Positions 6,601 to 7,122 of a DNA stretch of 7,122 nt are shown piece after piece. The stretch spans positions 1 to 7,122 of the forward strand of contig JBNJGS010000092.1 of assembly GCA_051747965.1 (NCBI GenBank), given 5' to 3'. The translations under genes were made by a program, and so were the position numbers. Numbering within the stretch: position 1 is the first letter of the stretch; each line of letters starts with the position of its first letter. Under the pieces are notes generated by a model. That model was not told where the DNA came from and did not search any database. It was given only the letters and a program-made list of their open reading frames with translations. The DNA is from JAQIBY01 sp051747965 (GTDB lineage: Bacteria; Bacteroidota; Bacteroidia; Bacteroidales; ML635J-15).

Positions 6601-7036
6601 TTTTGAGGTTCTGCTGCCGGAAGATTATATTGAATCCGTTTCTGAGCGCATCAGGCTGTATCGCAAACTCGACAATATTGAAACTGAAGCCGGACTGCTG
6701 CAGTTCGAAGCGGAAATGAAAGACCGTTTTGGCGCCCTTCCACCGCAGGTTGAGGGCATGATGGAGGTAGTGCGTTTGCGATGGATAGCCATGAAAACGG
6801 GTTTTCAGCGTGTCATTATCAAAAATGACCGTTTTCTGGGTTATTTCCCCAGGGATAAGGAGTCGGTATTTTACCAGTCGCCGGTATTTGCCGGTTTCAT
6901 CAATCACATGCAGGAGAATCCCGGAGGTTTTGATCTCAAAGAAGACAAAGGCAAATTGCGATTAAAAATCAAACCGGTCAAATCATTGAAACATATCCGC
7001 GGATTTCTGGAAAATATGCATGAGAGATATGCATAG
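3671..7036 (+). CDS. mfd: transcription-repair coupling factor Mfd
   Basis: Mfd is an ATP-driven DNA translocase that removes RNA polymerase stalled at DNA damage and recruits UvrA for nucleotide excision repair; it acts in the cytoplasm on DNA. The 1121-residue length is normal (E. coli Mfd has 1148). Domains in order: a UvrB-like N-terminal module (about 1-350, with GDFAIRGGIVDVF at 175-187) that lacks a Walker A motif, as is usual; the RNA-polymerase-interacting CarD-like domain starting near LNPGDFVVHVDNGVGKF (435-451); a RecG-like translocase with EDTPDQ (558-563), Walker A GDVGFGKT (586-593, Lys592), Walker B DEEQ (687-690), TATPIPRT (713-720), the TSIIENGLDI motif (826-835) and RGRVGRS (858-864); and the C-terminal TRCF domain (about 970-1121). 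All motifs look functional. ATG 3671 is chosen over an in-frame TTG at 3662, which lies inside the -7 box. The stop is followed by a palindromic repeat. Confidence 0.98.
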   Translation: MSEEFNLAYQAHPACERILEHGEKREGNLYLQGLNGSSLSLLFHAVYQSKKRHHLIILPDKEAAAYMYNDLQKLTGKDEYIQFYPSAYKRSVEYNQVDNTNILLKTEVLNRIGATRKPYVLVTHPEALIEAVVPRKSLKDNTLFINTGDELSVEFMTEVLESYEFTQGEFVYEPGDFAIRGGIVDVFSFSNEQPFRIEFFGDEVESIRSFDPETQVSTKKLKKISIVPNIHERLENEKKVPFLRFLSDAATVWIEDSDYISGRLDEIYLKATERYQNRDKPEIGEAPILNPEENLTHPDTIRQYINTYPQIFSGQKPAKEEFQTIQLRTAPQPAFQKNFDLLISEIREKQAENYSCFMLSDNEKQIQRIRDIFTDKGVDVGFDSVFYALHRGFIDHDLKICVFTDHQIFERYHKYQLKGSFARKDSITLKELNSLNPGDFVVHVDNGVGKFAGLQKIVNQGKQQEVIRIDYGEGDTLFVNIHSLHRISKYRDKDNEAPKIHRLGSGHWQRIKNKAKKKVKDIARDLILLYAKRQESDGYAFSADNYMQRELESSFIYEDTPDQYEATRLVKKDMEDAKPMDRLVCGDVGFGKTEVAIRAAFKAVNDSKQVAVLVPTTILAFQHYNTFRERLENMPVTVDYISRLKTAGEIKKSLKATGEGKVDILIGTHRIVGKDVNFKDLGLLVIDEEQKFGVSVKEKLKRLKLNVDTLTLTATPIPRTMQFSLMGARDLSVINTPPPNRHPIITELHTFNHDIIREGIMYEFQRNGQVFFIHNRVQNIREVEAMLERVVPEVKIGVAHGQMEGKKLESVMLSFMRGDFDVLIATSIIENGLDISNANTIIINNANNFGLSDLHQLRGRVGRSNKKAFCYLLAPPVSHMTSDARRRLKAIENFTELGSGFNIALQDLDIRGAGDILGGEQSGFISDMGYETYQKILKEAVQELKEDEFKSMFASGENAEALPRDHKYVNDCQIETDFEVLLPEDYIESVSERIRLYRKLDNIETEAGLLQFEAEMKDRFGALPPQVEGMMEVVRLRWIAMKTGFQRVIIKNDRFLGYFPRDKESVFYQSPVFAGFINHMQENPGGFDLKEDKGKLRLKIKPVKSLKHIRGFLENMHERYA

Positions 7037-7044
7037 TGGATAAG

Positions 7045-7122
7045 GGTGATTTCGGCTCCGCCACCTATCTCTGTCGATAGAATTCATACAATCGAGAGGT
7101 GATTGAGCGAAGTAATCCGCCG
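7045..7122. repeat. intergenic palindromic repeat, copy downstream of mfd
   Basis: This element folds into one long imperfect hairpin centred near 7084. GAT (7048-7050) pairs with ATC (7115-7117), GCTC (7055-7058) with GAGC (7105-7108), CACCT (7062-7066) with AGGTG (7097-7101), and GAT (7076-7078) with ATC (7091-7093), around a loop at 7079-7090. It shares CCACCT, AGGTGATTG and (inverted) ACTTCGCTCA with the copy upstream of mfd. It begins 8 bases after the mfd stop and could also end its transcript, although no T run is seen before the window edge, which may truncate it. Confidence 0.5.

Overview
The window looks like chromosomal DNA of a member of the Bacteroidota. The evidence is promoter boxes of the Bacteroidota type (TTG, about 20 bases, then TAnnTTTG, clearest in front of rpsT), A-rich leaders with no clear Shine-Dalgarno sequence, an exported-protein signal ending in SMAQ, and small beta-barrel-like surface proteins of a kind common in that phylum. 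The genus cannot be read from the sequence.

Layout, left to right. Bases 1-183 are a GC-rich block (113 of the first 180 bases are G or C, by hand count) filled with stacked inverted repeats. It holds no convincing gene and its identity is unknown. Next comes a two-gene unit: a 93-residue helical protein of unknown function (325-606) and, 7 bases later, a DUF45/YgjP-type zinc metallopeptidase (614-1330) that starts with TTG. After a 192-base gap containing a putative promoter with a run of seven G in its spacer, there is a tandem pair of related secreted or outer-membrane proteins (1523-2245 and 2312-3031). The second copy appears to have ATA where the ATG of its signal peptide should be. A textbook Bacteroidota promoter then drives rpsT (ribosomal protein S20, 3164-3415), which is followed by a rho-independent terminator. 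An intergenic palindromic repeat (about 3475-3598) leads to mfd (3671-7036), the transcription-repair coupling factor, which fills the right half. A second, related palindromic repeat lies just after mfd and runs to the window edge.

How the genes relate: rpsT and mfd are housekeeping genes, each with its own promoter element. The peptidase unit and the surface-protein pair are separate transcription units with no evident functional link to them. All genes lie on the plus strand.

I see no defence system, CRISPR array, complete mobile element or tRNA/rRNA gene. The observations most worth a second look are the lost or AUA start codon of the second surface protein, the poly-G promoter spacer in front of the first, the structured block at the left edge, and a -7 box placed so close to the mfd ATG that the transcript would be nearly leaderless.
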